DNA of 64,000 nucleotides from Todiramphus chloris collaris (taxonomy: Eukaryota > Chordata > Aves > Coraciiformes > Alcedinidae). The notes under the pieces were generated by a model. The model was not told the origin of the DNA. It ran no database searches and saw only the letters and a list, made by a program, of their open reading frames with translations. This document shows positions 50,820 to 64,000 of the stretch, in pieces. The stretch lies in contig JANVCC010000017.1 of NCBI GenBank assembly GCA_025345505.1, forward strand, positions 810,315 through 874,314. The letters are read 5' to 3'. Numbering within the stretch: position 1 is the first letter of the stretch; the number at the start of each line of letters is the position of its first letter. Both the position numbers and the translations under genes were made by a program.

Positions 50820-50859
50820 CTACAACTGTTGAAGCTATACTACAACTGTTCAGGCTACA
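50820..50859 (+). repeat. 20-bp imperfect tandem duplication
   Basis: CTACAACTGTT recurs at exactly 20-bp spacing (50,820 and 50,840). The following halves are similar but not identical. Confidence 0.7.
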
Positions 50860-51141
50860 ATACATTCTTATCCTATACACTGCTTTGTACAGTGATGGTT
50901 TCCTGCAACCATATACACAGAAAGCATACTGTACTTTCTCAACTGCTGTTACCAGAATCTAATTACAGCAGAGCTATTGAGAGCAGTCTGAATTCGTCTC
51001 TTTCTTGTTCATAGTAGATGTTACTTTTAAGGCATATCAACCAAGACTGGGGCTACCCTTACCTTCTACCTACTCATTGGTACCACTCAAAGCAATAGAA
51101 AAGCCACACAATGATTGTTCAAGTCCATAAGGAACATAGAA

Positions 51142-51159
51142 AAGGATATATATATCCTT
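51142..51159. repeat. 18-bp perfect palindrome
   Basis: AAGGATATATATATCCTT equals its own reverse complement. It is AT-rich and can extrude as a hairpin. Confidence 0.92.
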
Positions 51160-53656
51160 AAATGGCAGCATAACTCTTGTACAATAAAAAAATAATTTTC
51201 AAATAGGATGTTAATACTTCCCTCATTGAGCTGTTGTGTGACAACTAAATGAAAAATGAGGAAGGGACAGCTACTCACATGCTCTTGGGTGGGCTGAAAA
51301 TAATCCACAAAGTCAAAAGTCCTGTCCCCAAAACCCTGTTCACATAATTTTCTACCTGTGCCAACTGTACACTCCAGCTTCAGCCGCCTCTCCAAAACAC
51401 GGGTGTCCCTCAGACAATACCAAGGGGAAGCCCTTCTGTGGCTGCCCCAGCTGGGATGGCCTGGGAAGGCAATCACACTATGTGTTGAGAGGGCTCCAAG
51501 CAGATGCTGCTCTGATGATGCTACTGGTACTAGAAAACCAAAAGGAGCCTTCCTTGAGTTGTTCTGCTAGTAATTAACAGTGTATTTATCTGACAACTAT
51601 CTGACTTCACCATGAAATGTCACAATGGCATAAAGTTCAGTATTTCGTATTTCCACAGGTGCCAAGCAATTTACTGCATAACTCTGAAACCAGTCATAGC
51701 AATACCTCTACACAGGTTACATCCTCCCTGAGAAAAAGAAATAAAATAGGTAACAAACATGCATATCAGCCTCTATGAGTAAAATTTCTCAGAAGTCTCA
51801 TCGGAGGTGAGTTTTAGTAGCATGCACACAGATGCAACACATTGGCTGCAGCTTTTTTTTTTTTATCCCTCTCTTGAGATCCTAGGAAAAGCATTACTGA
51901 GGGTCAAATGAGAAATCCTCTAAGAGGAGATAACGCCTTAAACAATGTACCTCTGAGAGCTGTTATGTGGATGACTTAACACTGGATAAGCATTTAGAGC
52001 AAGGTAGAACAGATATCTGCTGCTTACTATCTCTTCTCCCTGCTAGATTATTCTATTCAGAGCCATTTGTATCTTTTTAAGTTTTAGAAAAAATATATTA
52101 TATTAGTGTATATTGGCTGAAAAAAATATTAAAGTGACCTCATCACTTTTTCTGTCTATTGCTGGACAGCCAGAACATTACAACTACTGATTTGGGATTG
52201 TGTCTGATTCAATCAGTTTGTAGAGAAGAAAAAAAGAGGTTTATTGAAGCATTTAGAACTTTCTTCTCACTGAAAGAAGAGTATCATAAAAAGAAGAAAA
52301 ATCTAATATCTACAGCAAAATAAAACAAAAATTGTCTGTATATAAGTATCATTGTATCAGCCTCTCAAAGACACAGTAGTCTCAGGCCAGGTTCTATCAA
52401 GCTTTTCTGATCTGTAACACTCATCTTTTCATTGTTAAATGGAAACAAATTATTTCAAGTGATTTTACATGATAAAACAGTTATAGGTCATTTTACATCA
52501 TAGACCTTTTCCATAATTTTGATTCCAGTTTTGAAAAGAGGAGTGTAAAAAGGAAAGAGGACACTTCAGATTTTCCTGATTATCCCAGTAATTTTCTTTA
52601 TACTTGAGTTCTAAATGAGGCAGCTGTTCATAATTCTAATCATAACAATAAATCTATTCTCCAAACATGAACCATTCATGAAGTATTGCAAGATCCTCTA
52701 AAAACAAGTTTTCTTGGGTGTTTTGTATTTTTTAAAGCCATGAATTATACATCAAAGTTAAAAAAGAAGAGTTAAAATCAATTTATGCATCCTTCAATTA
52801 TTAATGTGAACCAAGGCGTATCGAAGATTTTTTTATATATATTCTATATATACTCTGATTGCAGTTACCACTCATGGCACAACTCACTTTTTTTAATGCA
52901 CTACATAAGGAGTTCCTGAAAATGACAGCAAGGATAAAAGCCTATGAAATCTTTAATTTCTTTTTTTACCTTTCTTTGACATTACTTCTAAGATGAAACA
53001 AATTTTATTGACTTTGAAAGCAATATGTTTAAAAATAGTTAGCCTCCATAGTACTTTTACGTACATGTACACACATTGTGCACACATTTTAAAGACATCC
53101 CCTGTACTCCCAGATAAATTGCAAGCTTTCTATACTGTATTCACAGAAGGGATATTTCAGCAGATAATATTTTTCATGGCTGATATTATGTAATAATAGC
53201 TACTGTGCACATAACATTTATCAGTTTTTAGCTGCTGCACAGTCAAACACTGTTGTAGTCAAACAACATTAGCATTCCCTTGAGAAATGAGAGAGAAACG
53301 TGAAAATTCCATGCTTTGGTGTTTCCCTTGCTATCCTGTTGGTTTTGTTAATTAATCTTATTTAGTGTGCATCTGTAGGAAAAAGGAAAACAGATACAAT
53401 CAAAATAACAATTTGATCTGTATCTAAACCAGACAGAAATAAAAACATCAGGCATAGAAAGAATTAATGTGATGTTTCATTTTCTTTGCAGGATTAACAC
53501 AAAGTAATTATCTGTGATCTCCTTGATCTAGACAAATATTCACCACCATTTAGTAAAATAAAACTTGAAGCAAATCCTGAAAGCTAGGTTTAGACATTTG
53601 TTATTATAAGTGTCCTTAAGAGTTCTTTACAAATTTCCTGTTAACATTTAGCTAGT

Positions 53657-53679
53657 TTTTTTGTTTGTTTGTTTTTTTA
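53657..53679. repeat. (GTTT)n-like tract
   Basis: Short GTTT run flanked by T7 blocks. Confidence 0.8.
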
Positions 53680-54141
53680 ACATGTTTTCTGTTCTTTTAT
53701 CGGTTATACTTAATTTGGTGGAAGCATTATTGCACAGGCAGCCATAGAGATTTGTTAGGTTGAAAACAATTTGCTCAAACTTTTGCTGTCAACTCCAACA
53801 GTCAAGGTACCACCCTTACCATCTCCATGTGGCTTCCTAACTGCCATAATTTCCCAAAGCAAATTCAGGCAACCCAGATACTCTTCACTTTATTTCTTGT
53901 CGAGGTGAATACTGACCAGACAGTCAATAAAGAAAAGCATTTACTTGAAGCTATTTCTCCAACCATATACCTAAATGTTTTTCTATTCACTTAGCTTATA
54001 AAAAGACTCCAATATTTTTATCCTATAAGATATTTGAGCTCAAGAGGGTTTTGTCAGTGATTTTATGTTTTGCTCTAGTTCCCAAACCTTAAAACTATCT
54101 CCATTTTTGGTGAACTAGGATACCATTCTAAACCATGTAAG

Positions 54142-54666
54142 CATGCTTGTCAGGCACCACCTAGAACACTTGTGTTCAGTTTTGATCCCCACTAGGCAAA
54201 ATAGATGTGGACGGGCTGGATGAGGTCCAGAGAAGGGACACAAAGATGATAAAGGGACCGGGAAGCTGACATATGAGGAAAGGATGAGAAAACTGGGTTT
54301 GCTCAGCCTTGGAAATAAACAGGCTCAGGAGAAACACCTTACACCTTATATAATACTAGCTACAAAAATAGGGCATCTACAAAGAACACAGAGACTTTTA
54401 CAAGGAGTAACATAGAAAAGATGTGGGGCAATGGGTAAAAGTTACTCTGAGGATTCTGACTGGACATAAGGGAAAAATTTTTCACAATGTGAACTATCAG
54501 TCTTTGGAATAATCTCCCTGGGGAAGAAGTGGGTTCTCCAACATTGAACACTTAAGATTTGGCTGGACAGGGTGCTAGGCCATCTTGTCTAGACCATGCT
54601 TTTACTAAAATAAACGTTGGATCAGATGATCCTTAAACGTCTCTTCTAACCTCATATTCTGTAATT
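54142..54666 (+). mobile_element. CR1 LINE, old diverged 3' fragment
   Basis: About 525 bases with recognisable but degraded CR1 blocks in order. They are an 'acttgtgttcagttttgatcc' block (LEYCVQFW region), 'gtccagagaagggacacaaagatgataaagg', 'tatgaggaaagg', 'tttgctcagccttgg', then 'gacataagggaaaaatttttcac' and a 3' UTR ending 'cttctaacctcatattctgtaatt'. Substitutions and indels are far more frequent than in the cluster at 31-43 kb, so this is an older insertion. No open frame survives beyond 63 codons. Confidence 0.85.
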
Positions 54667-55935
54667 ATTTTGTTACTTTAAGTCAGTATTTTATTTTTTT
54701 CTTCTTTTTAAATCCATCAAGATCCTGTTTCCATAGGACTTTCAGTCTTGCTGCTACTTAAAATAAGAATATAACCTTTTCATCCTTTCACTCCCCAAAA
54801 AGTACATGGCCTTCTTCTGAAGTAAACTTAAATAATTTATTCACCAAGTAATAGATGAGGTGCACCTCACCCTTGTTCAAAGAGAAACAACCTCTCCCCA
54901 GAAGCTGGAGCAGAGGTGCTATTCCCACCGTATTCCAAGCATGACATTTACTAGGGAGCACAATAGAGCTCACAAACCTCCTGCCACCTACAAGCTCTGG
55001 GCAGAAAAAATACATGGCAAAGTAATAAAGTCTCAGAATATCCTGAGATTCCAATTTTCCAAGAGAAGGAATCCCTAATTTTATGCACCAATATTTTAAC
55101 AAATACATTGGAATTTTTTTTTTCCCTCTTTCTTTCTCATTTGCATTCTTACCAAAAGGAACAACTATTACCTATGACTGTAGCCTGCATGGCCCTGTGT
55201 AGAGTTATTTTCCCAGCCAAGCCTCTGTCTCAAACCTACCACTGCCACTGTACTTTTCAGGAAATGTTATCTATCTAACAACCTCCTCTAATTATCATCA
55301 TACATTCATCATTCAAAAAAAAGATCTTATTAGATAATACGATTCTGTGTTCACTTCCTAGTGCTCACAAAACAGTAGCTTGTAAGTATGTAACTTCTGT
55401 TAATTAGGGCATTCACCTGCCTTCATGTTTCAAACTTTAATATTGCCACTTCAAAATTTTCTACACCTTGGCTTATACCGTACCCACTTCAAATGTCTCT
55501 TAGATGGTTGCCCAACAGTACTGTATGCATTTGATAGCAATAAATGTGGTATATAGCAAATATCAGTATATTTGACTGCAATACCTCTTTCACAGCAAGG
55601 TATCCTTTCAGTGCTCCTCAACACCATATAATATATCCAAGTAAAAACAACTAACCTCTAAGTTAACAAGTTTTACTCACAATTGCAATGACACAATCCC
55701 GTGTAGTCAGTTTTACACTAGGCATTTGTTTATACTTCAAACTTGGTTCCTGTACTTCTACATCATCTATCATTTTCATGAACACACTAAATAAGCTTTC
55801 CTTCGATATGGTTAGGCCATGGAATTCATCTATTTACACCGGCTTGTTCAAGCAGCAACATCTCTGAAAGTATCAATTCCATTCCCTTCTCAAAGATATC
55901 CCCAAACACTGGAAAGCAGCAACTCAATTATAAAT

Positions 55936-55966
55936 TAAAAAAAAACCAAACAAAAAAACCCAAAAA
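55936..55966. repeat. A/C-rich tract
   Basis: A8 with ACC and CAAAA units on the plus strand. Confidence 0.8.
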
Positions 55967-56684
55967 ACATTTCAATAGTATAAAGAAACATTTGAAAAGC
56001 CTCATTAACAAGTAAAATATAATATTTAAAAAATAAATCACAAGCATATTACAATGCTGAGCTATTTATTAACAAAATTTCTTTTCTAGTGTAGAAATAC
56101 TTAAAGGAACATACAACTAGGGATTTGTTGAGGGTTTTGTGGGGGTTGGTTTTGTTTGTTTTAAAGCAGCCCTGAAAACAGCTGTTCTTCCTCATTTATT
56201 CACAGTAGTTCATTAGAGATATATTTTTTTTAAAGAACAAAATTACTGGGATATATAGGTCATGGGGTTTATAAAGCATTATCAATTAAGCATGTTAAAA
56301 TATTGTTCCCTCCCTTGTGAGAGAAAAAGAAACAGTAATAGCTGTATTTTTTGCTTTCTAGATTAATACAGCAGGTTTTCACCTTGAATAATGCAGGACT
56401 GCCTGGATTAAAACAAAAGAAAGTAAAGGCATGCTTTTTTGTTCTATTGTCCATTCAGTGTTTTGTAAGGAAATCCCATGATACTTCATTTTTCAAAATC
56501 TGAAATTAATGATAAATCCAGATATCTAAAATGCTGCTGCATTTACACAACTTTCAAAGGAGACAGCATAGTGGTTATTTGTTATAGTTATAGAATTATA
56601 TAGTTTAATAGTTATAAGGTTTTTACTGTATTTCACATATTAAAAATGCACTTTTAAGAACTGAATTTCTGAGTAGTGAGGCTT

Positions 56685-56694
56685 CCCCCCCCCC
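56685..56694 (+). repeat. Poly-C tract, 10 bases
   Basis: Ten C flanked by T and A, read directly. Confidence 0.85.
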
Positions 56695-58214
56695 ATATAG
56701 TTTGCCTTTCAAAATAGCTTTTAATTATTCCTGAAGTATTTTCCAGGACAGAGATATATTTGGGGGCATTTGCATATGGTCTGTGGACACGATGTGAATG
56801 TGCTCATTGGCAAAGTGAAGCATCAAAAATAAAGTTTGTGAATCCTCCCACATTAAACATTTTCAGTATAACCTCCAATTATAAGTCATGAAAGGGACCA
56901 GACTACAGGACCCAGAAGGTTCCTATAAGACCCAGAAGGATTCATAGGCTATCTGTATTTCAAGGACAGGTCTCCTGGAAAAGCACTAACTGACATGAAA
57001 AGGCACATAGAAATGATGCACATGAGAAAAATACTGCAAATGGTACAATGGTGAACAATTGTAACAGTCTCTTAAATGAAATGTTCTGCACATAAAGAGG
57101 CTCTAGCCACCAGATCTCCTCTGTTCTTTTAATTCTCCATTGCCTATTACCAAAAGTTTACAGATCTCATTTATAGCAGTTTCATGCTTATGGCACCCTA
57201 CATAAGCCACTGAATTTCAACAAAGCTTCTAAAGTCCTGCAATTTTAAAGAAATGTCATGTCAATCCTTCTATATGTGTGAAAGCAGTATCTTTCATGCA
57301 TCCATAGACACATGGAAGTTTGCTTCACTACCTTAAGTAATACTGTGAGAAAAGTTGCCATCAACCATTCACTACTTTATTATAAAATTTTGCTTTTAAA
57401 AATAAATGTACATTTTATTTAAAGTATAAGAGAAGGGCCTTGATGATAGTGAACTGTTCTGTTCAGGAGCACATAGATATTAAGGCTTTTATTAGGAAAG
57501 CTCATATTTAAAGTAAGCATGGCTTGAATTCTTTGCCCTACCCACATTTCAGCAGTCTCCGGCATGCCTGCTACAAATGCAAAACCCACTTACATAGTTA
57601 GAAATGACATTGTCAGGCAACAAACCTTTTATATGTGTTCAAGTGCTCCAATCCATTCAGCTTCCACCAACTCAAGCTGAGCCCTTTGGAGGGGCACAGC
57701 CCAGCCTTGGCTGCACCCACAGAGGCATTTGCAACCTCTGCTTCCTGCTGTCAGAGCAAAGGGCAGCAGATGCTGCCACCACCAGAAAAGCTCCACAGGG
57801 ACTACTGAAAAATGCTGTTTATTTCCATAGATTTGGAAGAATCCAGACAATTCCTATCCTGTTGCATTGCACCCATATCTTTTGACATTAAAAAAGGACC
57901 ACCTACCCCACCTCCGCATGTAGGTTGGCATCACAAGGCTCAAAGACACCACTGGGATAGATCTCGACTTCAATCTAGGCTCCATCATGATGGTGGTGAG
58001 TGACAGCAGTAGCATGACACCACTACCACCATGGCTGCTCCGCTGTCATGTGTGATCTGTGGCCTAATTCAGATTAAATAGCCGTCTGCTCAAGGAAGCT
58101 CCAACACATATATAACCCAGCGTAACTAATAAACATTAGGGGATAATATTCTGTACCTTTAAATATCTTCTCAGGAACTACAAAGTAATTGTTTGTAAAT
58201 TCTCCAGGCTGCCT

Positions 58215-58352
58215 AGGTATTTTGTTTTGGGTTTTTTTGCTGTGTGGCTTGGGTTTTGTTTTTTGTTGTTTGGGGGTTTTTTTGTTTGGTTGTTTTTGTT
58301 TTTTTGCTTTGGATTTGTTTGTTTGGGGTTTTTTTGTTTGGCTTTTTTTTTT
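58215..58352. repeat. Long G/T-rich low-complexity tract
   Basis: About 138 bases on the plus strand composed almost entirely of T runs, GTTT units and G runs of 3-5. The open frames across it are Phe/Leu/Cys/Trp-rich and look like membrane segments, but they are low-complexity artefacts. Confidence 0.9.
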
Positions 58353-61300
58353 AATGTTAAAGATATTCTCAAGTTTCTCAAAGCATCATTTATGTTCCTA
58401 AATAGCAGGTTTCAAGTTATCTTACTGGATTCAGTGAGGTATCTACAGCCTGACACATACCTACCAACCCCAAAAGGAGTTGTGCATTCCATCATGTAGT
58501 TTTGAAGACGTATTTTATGCTTCCATGGAATTTGTAGAACTTATTAGGCTTACTGTCAGAGACAACTGAAAAACTGTTCAACTAAAAATAATTCTTTTTC
58601 TCTAGTTCTGCGGAGGAGGAATACCAAGAAAACTATGAAAAGGTGATATGCATGTATTATTGATTTTAAATATTACAGTTTATTCAAGGACATTAAAATG
58701 TCATGGACATTAGGCTGTGAAGTTATTTTAATACTATATGCAGTAAAATATAAGGATGAATTAGTGCCATCCTGCATGACACTGCCCAAGCAATTACTTC
58801 CCCACATTCTATGTCAATAGGGTAACTTTTTGCAAAGTATTACTTACAGGTTTTGGTGGTTTTGTGTATTATTAAATGAGAAAGTTATTAGTAGCTTTAT
58901 CTCCCAAGCTCCATAATGGTCAAATAAATTACAAATCTTGATTAAATGCATGCTTTCTTAAAAAGAGTAAGTTATTTTATTTCTCAGTTTGTTTCTCAAA
59001 ATTTTTAACCACTAATATGAAAAACAAAGTAAAAGTAGGTTTTTTTTTGAATGCATACTGGACAACAAAGTGGAACACTAACATATATTGAAGATGTATT
59101 TTTGAAGAAAAATGCTTTCATTGGTTGCAGCAATGTTGTTTCAGAATATATAAAAATGAATGAACAGATTAAAAAAAACACAGAAAGTTCTGATGGCACT
59201 TTCAGTATCTGCCTTAGTAAGCTGGAGAGGTGGTGCAGGCAGGCTTTGAACCTTTAAATGGACACAGCACAAATATTAACTGTGCAGCAGCTTTGCCCCC
59301 CAGTGAAGAGCAGTTAGTGCCCATCTTCTCAGTGAACCACTGCTCAGGTGAGGGGGTTGCCCTGCAAGGCTGTGAGTTCCCCAGGTGCAAGCCACCCCCA
59401 CAGCACCAGCCTTGTGCAATCGCTGACCCCAAACTCTCTCCCCTTCTCTGCTGCCCTGGGTCCAGCCCTCCCCAGCTAGCCCATGATCCCCATAGGCAAC
59501 CTATTGATGTGACTATGCATAGATCTGAGCATCCTGAACACTGAGACTTCTCTGTGCTTCAGTCTGCATCTTTTGCTTCCCAGGCTGCTGTAATTTTTCA
59601 TCCCCTTAGTTTCGTTATGCCTGAGCTCCTATCAGGTGTTTCCTCAACACCCTTATCTCCTATTTATGGATTTAATTGAGTAACACAGGAAAAAAAAAAA
59701 AGGCCTTATGATAACCTATTTGCAAGCAGCATACACACTTTTATTGTGTGGCTGTATAATTTATTATGGAAATGATTAATATATTCAATATGCATTTCCT
59801 CCTAATGACTACTTAGTAATTGATTCATAACACTATCACAGTATTTTCCTGCAAAACAGGAGAGGAACAGCAGGGAAATTGACTGAGCCCTAAAACATGT
59901 AATCAGTTAGAACTGCTTTGCCTTCCACTTAGGCAATAAGCAAACACAATATTGTGTAGTAAGTCATGCCCATTGTGTTGCTAGGCACTATACTAATGAC
60001 TAAACATATGTGTAAGTTATTGCACCCTAATTCAGATCCTGCAGTGCTTTATTACAATTTCCTATTTTTCAGTACAAGTAGAAAAAATACAAATTAAAGG
60101 AAATTCTTCACAAAAAAGACTTTGTTATGATGCAACCCTAAACCAGAAAAAAAGCCTTAAAATGGGACTAATTTTTATAGCTTATGTAAAATATTAGCAT
60201 CATATAATAGCAGCTCTCAGGCTGGGACCCCACTGTCCTAGACACAACCAATGCATAAGGCCTTATAGTCCCCACCCCAACATTTTCATTCAGAAGATGA
60301 TCATAAGGCAAATATAATCCCCCATACACACATTTTCAGCAAACACAGAATAGCAAATAAATGTGAGGATGTGTTTTAGTTGCTCAGAACCGTTAGCTCC
60401 TCCTGTTCCTTCAGATGCCCAGATTTCACTGAAAGAAAAGTTAAGAAAGGTGAGAAACAGCAGTCAAGGTCTGAACAATGCTTTTTAGGTTGAGAAGAGC
60501 CTGTTCTACTATCCAATACTCACTCAGTAACACTTCAGTTGCCACTAAAAGCATTCCCTCCATCGTTAAGTTTGATCTCCTCCACTCTATAATTAATGAA
60601 GTTCAAGGAAGATTTATTAGCATCTATAACCACCATCTAGACCAGTGAGGCAACTGTAGAGTGTGACCACAGGGGTAAGAAGCAAGGAAGACTTCACTCC
60701 TCTTTGGAGCAGAATGAAACCAATTCAAACTCTTGCTCTTCTCCCGCCACACTCAGTTTTGGCACATACACACAAAAAAAAAAAAGAATATTCTAACTGA
60801 AAAAGTTACTTGTCACTTTTATTAAAAAAGCATTTTGACGTCAAATGAAGATATGTTACATGCAATGAAAATTAGGCCTGAGAGGATAGGTACTTGGGAG
60901 ATCAAGGCATGAATGAAAGACTGCAAGTTCTATGCTGCATCCAAATGAGGAGCATCATTCATAATGCATCTCTTAACCTTCCATAAAAGCAGAATAAAAT
61001 TAAAAACCAAAGTTTTCCTCTTACATAACAGGTAGAGAAACCATTTGTTTCAGTTTTTGACTAACAAGATTTTCTGAAAGACAGAAAACCAGTTGAAGCC
61101 ACTTATTATATAGAAGAATCAACTCCTAAACACCATCACACAAGACAAGCTAGGTCACTTCTTCCAGATGTGCATGTACAAATTATTTTTTAAGTAATCT
61201 TGAGGATACACCTATTGTTCCTACTAAAACTACAAACATCTGTAGATTTACATCACAACTCTTAGCATAGGGAAAAGCATGACTTCATAGCATTGAAACA

Positions 61301-62744
61301 AAAATAATTGGGTTTAGACAGGCAAAACCACTTGGTTTGCAGGAATTTTCTGCTTTTAATGAAAACCTTAGAATGTTATTGATAAATACAGACTGCTGTT
61401 GATTTATTGAAAGAAACATTAAGACTGCCAATTTCTTTGCACCTTAACTTCAAATGGGAATACGATTCAGTTAAATACATGCCCATATATGATTTTTATC
61501 TTGCTGCAGTATAGAATCCTTTGAGAAAAATGGAAGAACACAAAAGCGATAAAGTGAATTATGCCTATGAAGGAACAGTAACAGCACAGTACACCTACTT
61601 GCTCAGGAAGCATCAAACAATACAAATTGAAGTGATCTTCTTTGCAATGATTTTGTCTCTCAATTGTGTTATGTATTTAACCATACAAGTACATGTGTTC
61701 TATTACATAAGCTAAACTAAGATAAATAAAAATACAAAATAAGGTTTAAAGTCTTCTCTGTAACTCCAGGAAGGAACAACAGCAGAAGAGTTTAAGTAAC
61801 TTCAACCAAATTTATCCAGGAAAAAAAAAGATTAAATATTGCATTGATTGATGATTCAATACAATAGATGATGATTAAGATGACAACACATTTTCAGTTC
61901 AAGTTCAGTAGTTTATTTCTTTGAGAAAAGAAAAAAGGCATTTGTTTCTCTTTCAACAGAAAAACACATTCATATTTACTAGAAGAGGCACATGAGTGTA
62001 TCTGGTGATGATAAACAGATTTCTTTTAATAGAAGACCTCTAGGGAATGGCAAAAGTAGAAGCTGACTGATAAAATGAAGTAATCAACAGAAGGCTTATA
62101 TAAAGCATAAAGCAGCCTTCATACTATTGAAAACTACGGAGGACTAACAATATAAATAAAGATTTCCCCTGTGGGCTTTTTGTTATTTTGATCATTAATT
62201 CATTTCCTGCTTTGTAGTAAAACAATCTGATTTTTGCAGTAGAGAGGTGTCTTTAAATGTCATTCCTGTAGTTATCATAAACACCTCTTAAAACTAAGAT
62301 GGGCATAATAAACTGTCCTTATGTGTTGAGCTCCAAAACATGCTTAAAATGTGTATATGCAATTCTAACCACCTAATATCTAACCTTCTATTATTGACAA
62401 ATGTTTATTGTAAGATACAGACCTGTATTTTACAGTGTAGTATAAATCCTTAATTTTAATTGACATCATCAGGAGTTAAGGGTTCCCCATGACATAAAAC
62501 ACATGACACAGGAAGTTAGTTGCACATCCTTGCCTGCGTGGCTCTATCAGATTGCACAACAGTCCCCCACATGTTAAGCAGCCGCACAAACTCATCCAGC
62601 ACCATGTGCTTCATATTTTGTAAGAGCCCCACTGTTCACTTTGAAGAGCATTTGCATTTGCTTTCAGTGGAGTGCTTTTGCCACACAGCATGGAAAAGCA
62701 GCAGGACAATCTGAATACATTCCCTGATATTAAGATAATTTAAC

Positions 62745-62773
62745 ACACACACAAAAAAAACCCCCCAAAAAAA
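62745..62773. repeat. A/C-rich tract with C6 run
   Basis: (AC)n leading to A8, C6, A7. Confidence 0.8.
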
Positions 62774-62990
62774 TAAAGGAGGATACTGGATATTTCTTGA
62801 CTTGAAAACCACCAGAAGACTTATGTTCTTTTCTTCCCTAGTCTCTTGCTATTTCTAAAAAGTGTGTACGTATTTGCATTAATAGATTAAGAATAGACAG
62901 TCATTCTTTTATTATTTGCAACTGCTGATAAAGGTTTTCCACAGTGAGGAGTTCTAAGTGGTTTGGGGTTTCTTTTTGTTTATTTTTTCC

Positions 62991-63011
62991 TTTTTTTTTT
63001 TTTTTTTTTTT
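62991..63011. repeat. Poly-T tract, 21 bases
   Basis: Preceded by a GGGGTTTC and TTTT-rich stretch. On the minus strand it would read as a poly-A. Confidence 0.92.
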
Positions 63012-64000
63012 AGAAAAATCACTCTGAATATATGTCCTTTGCATTGAGCCTTTCAGCTCTGAATCCACAGAATTGGATATCAGATTGTCAAATGTTATAA
63101 AATAAACTTTCTTGCAAATGTGCCAGCTCACAGAGTAGGCAACCTGACAGAAAACTCTTTCCTAATCCTTTTGGAAGGATTCTCTGAAACTAAATATTCC
63201 TGGCCACTGAGGCTGCAGAAGGGAGAAAAGGGGATCTAATCTCCCAAGCTAATTCATTAGGGAAATGAAATTCAGGTTTTCTTGGGAAGGAAATAACAAA
63301 ACTCTTCAGTACTGTAAATGACAGATCCTCAGGATGTATTTTTGAAACACCTCCAACAGTATCCTTCCAAGTGGTTAGAGCCATTGAAGTTAAATACAAG
63401 TGCCATTGTTCCTCTCCCTTGGATTAAAAGAAATGAAACACTGAATATGTTTGGCAAAACAATTGGTCACTTTTCTCATTCTTTTCTGTATGAATTAGCA
63501 TGCTGTCACTCTGCAAATAAAGGGAAATCCTACCCAAAAAAAACAAAAATTCAACCAAAAGCCTTATAACCTAAAGCTTCTGATGATGAAATATCTTTGA
63601 TGGAAACATTTGTTACCCCTCTACATTCTGGAAAATTGGCGGGAAAATGAGAAGTATCCAATCCAGCAAAGCTTGCAACATCACACATCCAGTATTCTTT
63701 TTACTACAACAGAATACTTGCAAGAAGGGAAACCAATATCTTTGTATCTGTATTTGTTCAGAAAAACAAATATTTATAAAAATATTTTTAAAATCAATTT
63801 TCCCCTCTCAAGTATACAAATACTCTGGGCCAAAATGAGCTAGAAATTTAAGCTTTCAGGCAAGATCTCAGTCATTTTAAAATCATGTTCCAATAACATA
63901 TTTTTCAGAGATAAAGGAATTTTGATAAAAGTCTACAGTTTGAAATAGAATTTTATTTCTTCTCCTTGGCATACCATCTTGTCAGCTCCTCTTCCATATC

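Larger units (their letters stand above)
48251..54141. other. Unclassified AT-rich stretch
   Basis: No gene or interspersed repeat recognised. A 129-codon minus-strand open frame (51,087-51,476) has no motif I recognise. An 18-bp palindrome lies at 51,142-51,159 and a 20-bp imperfect tandem duplication at about 50,820-50,859. GTTT tract at 53,657-53,679. Confidence 0.55.
54667..64000. other. Unclassified AT-rich stretch to the window end
   Basis: No gene recognised. Contains A/C or G/T tracts near 55,936, 56,125, 58,215-58,352 and 62,745-62,773, poly-C (56,685-56,694) and poly-T (62,991-63,011). A GC-richer patch at about 59,250-59,540 has a 104-codon plus-strand frame with no motif. At the right edge a minus-strand frame (63,953-64,000) runs off the window. 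Confidence 0.55.

Noticed and set aside
51087..51476. 129-codon minus-strand open frame
   Set aside because: No recognisable domain, splice signals or conserved start context.
57982..58032. Hairpin formed by ATGGTGGT and ACCACCAT plus the palindrome CCATCATGATGG
   Set aside because: Only 8-12 bp stems in a triplet-biased stretch. No stronger structure or context was found.
58215..58352. GGGGTTTT-like runs as interstitial telomere sequence
   Set aside because: Not TTAGGG. G-run spacing is irregular, and similar tracts occur throughout the window on both strands.
58189..58499. Hydrophobic Phe/Leu-rich frames resembling membrane proteins
   Set aside because: They are translations of a G/T low-complexity tract.

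Overview
The window looks like AT-rich, gene-poor nuclear DNA from a bird, probably a neoavian. The host assignment rests on repeats. There are nine recognisable CR1 LINE fragments with typical avian 3' ends, and two solo LTRs of an avian ERVL-like family, one on each strand. There is no bacterial-style gene packing, no tRNA or rRNA gene, and no CRISPR array. I could not assemble any host exon set. The only long open frames with family resemblance are pieces of CR1 reverse transcriptase. CR1 is also found in turtles and crocodilians, so 'bird' rests mainly on the combination with the LTR family, which I recognise from memory and not from a search.

Layout. Positions 1-31,100 hold one CR1 3' fragment (379-795, minus), an ERVL-like LTR on the minus strand (13,983-14,856) and one on the plus strand (26,695-27,712, with a 5-bp target duplication). 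They also hold a roughly 1.1-kb CpG-rich single-copy block (22,870-23,950) and many simple repeats, including a 30-base poly-G. Positions 31,100-42,920 are a CR1 cluster of seven fragments in both orientations. The cluster contains a 265-codon RT relic (34,102-34,899), a minus-strand RT relic, and a long composite element (40,650-42,919). That composite keeps pieces of ORF1 esterase, endonuclease, RT and 3' UTR, and is itself split by a younger minus-strand CR1. From 42,920 to 64,000 the sequence is mostly unclassified, with a CR1 fragment at 47,447-47,690 (perhaps extending as a much older L3/CR1-like relic to about 48,250) and an old CR1 at 54,142-54,666.

Nothing here works as an operon or pathway. 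All retroelement copies look dead. Three independent CR1 RT relics have lost the catalytic Asp-Asp pair in three different ways. I found no convincing undescribed system. The most useful leads are the CpG-dense unique block, the nested CR1 chronology, the well-delimited ERVL LTR with a short internal array, the long G/C homopolymers, and a possible conserved noncoding element near 46 kb.
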